A stretch of DNA of 5,797 nt from Nostoc cf. edaphicum LEGE 07299 (GTDB lineage Bacteria; Cyanobacteriota; Cyanobacteriia; Cyanobacteriales; Nostocaceae), in the NCBI RefSeq assembly GCF_015207245.1, contig NZ_JADEXF010000277.1, positions 1-5,797 on the forward strand, given 5' to 3'. Numbering within the stretch: position 1 is the stretch's first letter; each line of letters begins with the position of its first letter. Position numbers and translations under genes: made by a program. The notes below the pieces were generated by a model. It did not search any database, was not told the DNA's origin, and worked only from the letters and a program-made list of their open reading frames with translations. Below are positions 4,671 through 5,797 of the stretch, in pieces.

Positions 4671-4706
4671 ACTTCATGGTTCATCAGTCAAAAGTCAAAA
4701 GTCTAT
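4667..4706 (+). other. Inverted repeat over the rplJ stop codon
   Basis: ATAGACTT (4667-4674) and AAGTCTAT (4699-4706) are perfect 8-bp inverted arms around a 24-nt loop that contains the AGTCAAA heptads. The TAG stop of rplJ (4668-4670) is inside the left arm. It could be an mRNA processing or stability structure between rplJ and the more strongly needed rplL; this is inference. Confidence 0.4.
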
Positions 4707-4736
4707 ATTTAAAGACCAATGACCCATGACAAATAA
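4686..4736. repeat. Degenerate heptanucleotide repeats between rplJ and rplL
   Basis: AGTCAAA occurs twice in tandem (4686-4699) with a third partial copy (AGTCT). These are followed by CCAATGA / CCCATGA / CAAATAA (4716-4736). The order, GTCA-containing heptads first and ATGAC-containing heptads second, repeats the pattern seen after rplK and rplA, but the copies are more diverged. Confidence 0.65.
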
Positions 4737-4763
4737 ATAATCAAAATTACAGGAGTTATATCA

Positions 4764-5156
4764 ATGTCTGCTGCAACCGATCAAATTTTAGAACAACTAA
4801 AAACCCTTTCTTTGTTGGAAGCTTCTGAGTTAGTTAAGCAAATTGAAGAAGCTTTTGGCGTAAGTGCTGCTGCACCTGTTGGTGGCATGATGATGATGCC
4901 TGGTGGTGGTGGTGCTGCTCCTGCTGAAGAAGCTGTTGAGCAAACCGAGTTTGAAGTGATTCTCGAATCAGTTCCAGCTGATAAGAAGATTGCCGTGCTG
5001 AAGATTGTCCGCGAATTGACTGGTTTGGGTCTGAAAGAAGCTAAAGACTTGGTAGAAGCTGCGCCCAAGGCAGTTAAAGAAGGTATTGCTAAGGATGCCG
5101 CTGAAGATGCTAAGAAGCGCATCGAAGAAGCTGGCGGTAAGGTGACTGTTAAGTAG
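4764..5156 (+). CDS. rplL: 50S ribosomal protein L7/L12
   Basis: The 130-residue product is the multicopy stalk protein that recruits and activates translational GTPases. The N-terminal dimerisation domain (about 1-33: [21 protein letters not shown] and onward) is followed by a flexible Ala/Gly/Pro hinge (about 34-60), which here contains four consecutive methionines (42-45) and four glycines (47-50). The globular C-terminal domain starts at [10 protein letters not shown] (61-70) and includes the factor-binding [20 protein letters not shown] and [13 protein letters not shown], ending in GGKVTVK. The ATG is supported by AGGAG (4751-4755) with an 8-nt spacing. It is the last gene of the cluster, and a strong terminator follows 27 nt after the stop. 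Confidence 0.98.
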   Translation: MSAATDQILEQLKTLSLLEASELVKQIEEAFGVSAAAPVGGMMMMPGGGGAAPAEEAVEQTEFEVILESVPADKKIAVLKIVRELTGLGLKEAKDLVEAAPKAVKEGIAKDAAEDAKKRIEEAGGKVTVK

Positions 5157-5183
5157 TCACAATTCTTTTACCACTTTTTTATT

Positions 5184-5212
5184 AAGGAGCCTAAGTTAGG
5201 CTCCTTTTTTTT
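5184..5212 (+). terminator. Strong intrinsic terminator after rplL
   Basis: AAGGAGCCTA (5184-5193) pairs perfectly with TAGGCTCCTT (5197-5206) around a three-base loop. The T run spans 5205-5212, eight Ts. This is a textbook Rho-independent terminator and closes the r-protein unit. It separates rplL from the unrelated gene to its right. Confidence 0.95.
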
Positions 5213-5386
5213 CATATAAAGTTAGTTGCTTTTGTTTCAAAAGTTCATATTATTTTTCTTGTTTTTGCTAATTTAACGTAAGGTCGAAGTTATACTCAAG
5301 GTAGTTTAACAGGTGGTATAAAGTTTGACTAAACACTTCTTAAACCTGCGAAACAGGGTGTAAAGACTATTTTAGAGTAATAAAAC
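5213..5386 (+). other. AT-rich non-coding gap before the P-loop NTPase gene
   Basis: No gene is visible. Promoter-like pieces occur (TTGCTA 5265-5270 with TATACT 5291-5296, but spaced 20 bp; TATAAA 5317-5322 without a good -35), and none is convincing. CCTG-CGAAA-CAGG (5345-5357) is a small hairpin about 30 nt before the start codon. Confidence 0.4.
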
Positions 5387-5797
5387 ATGGTTCAACTTGG
5401 TGAAGTTTTTGGCATAGCAACATCTATACCCAAATATACTTATGTGGATCGAGCTAGTTTAGATAAAAAATTTAAATACTTGCTCAATTGTGACCAACAT
5501 ATAGTTATTCATGGTGCATCGAAGCAAGGAAAAACAATTCTTTGTAAGAAGAATTTACCACAACACCAGTGCTTGCCTGTTCGATGTGGTTCTAATCCAA
5601 CTCTTGAGAAAATCTATCTTGAAATATTAAGACTGTTGGGTACTCATATTCCTACAGAAATTACAAAGAGTTTTACTCTTGGGGCTGAAGGAAAAGCAAA
5701 GGCTTCCGTAGGATTTAAAGTACCATTTCTGGGGTCTGGGACAGGTGAACTCGAAGGAGCTAGTAATCTCGAAAAAAGCTCAGAGAATGTATATGAA
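5387..5797 (+). CDS. P-loop NTPase of unknown function, N-terminal part (3' end outside window)
   Basis: 137 codons are open from ATG 5387 to the window edge. An in-frame TAA at 5381-5383 makes 5387 the most upstream possible ATG. There is no clear Shine-Dalgarno sequence. HGASKQGKTIL (residues 42-52) is a Walker A motif (GxxxxGKT, lysine K49) that follows a hydrophobic strand (HIVIHG). Before it lies a short N-terminal segment with YTYVDR (17-22). Such a short lead with a V-D-R or V-G-R motif ahead of the P-loop is seen in AAA/STAND-type ATPases. After the P-loop come a helix (NPTLEKIYLEILRLLG, 70-85) and a Gly/Ser/Lys-rich stretch (about 99-126). Walker B and any effector or sensor domain are beyond the edge. 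The gene is AT-richer than the r-protein genes, which suits an accessory gene. A role in defence or signalling is possible but not shown. Confidence 0.75.
   Translation, partial: MVQLGEVFGIATSIPKYTYVDRASLDKKFKYLLNCDQHIVIHGASKQGKTILCKKNLPQHQCLPVRCGSNPTLEKIYLEILRLLGTHIPTEITKSFTLGAEGKAKASVGFKVPFLGSGTGELEGASNLEKSSENVYE

Noticed and set aside
4145..4684. A 179-codon minus-strand open frame opposite rplJ
   Set aside because: Its Ser/Ala-rich product mirrors the codon use of L10 on the other strand; L10 is certain.

Overview
The window looks like chromosomal DNA of a filamentous, Nostoc/Anabaena-type cyanobacterium. The evidence is three HIP1 octamers (GCGATCGC), heptanucleotide tandem repeats of the AGTCATT / AAGGACA / AATGACA kind known from heterocyst-forming genera, r-proteins of cyanobacterial character, and an rplL that is followed by a terminator rather than by rpoB. 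No database search was possible, so the genus is an inference.

Layout. Positions 1-708 (minus strand) hold the first 236 codons of a family 2 glycosyltransferase that runs off the left edge. A 153-bp divergent gap with a candidate promoter leads to rplS (862-1224, L19). A second promoter drives tRNA-Trp(CCA) at 1378-1450, which is flanked by a hairpin on each side. Then comes the conserved series secE (1639-1860) - nusG (1860-2510) - rplK (2517-2942) - rplA (3055-3768) - L10 leader and attenuator (about 3838-3987) - rplJ (4056-4670) - rplL (4764-5156), closed by a strong intrinsic terminator (5184-5212). From 5387 an AT-richer gene of unknown function, encoding a P-loop NTPase, begins and runs off the right edge.

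How the genes work together. SecE is part of the SecYEG translocon. NusG is the elongation factor that contacts RNA polymerase and couples it to the ribosome. L11, L1, L10 and L7/L12 build the two mobile stalks of the 50S subunit, and L19 sits at the subunit interface. Joining between cistrons is tight from secE to rplK (a 1-nt overlap, then 6 nt). It becomes loose afterwards: the rplK-rplA, rplA-rplJ and rplJ-rplL gaps (112, 287 and 93 nt) each carry heptad repeats and potential RNA structure. The rplA-rplJ gap holds a recognisable L10 leader ending in a terminator-like hairpin, which fits autogenous attenuation by the L10-L12 complex.

I see no clearly new multi-gene system. The points most worth a second look are the heptad repeats in three consecutive r-protein gaps (one of which may supply a -35 element to the L10 leader), the candidate antiterminator pairing, the large hairpin behind tRNA-Trp, a possible L1-type structure before rplA, and the truncated P-loop NTPase gene at the right edge.
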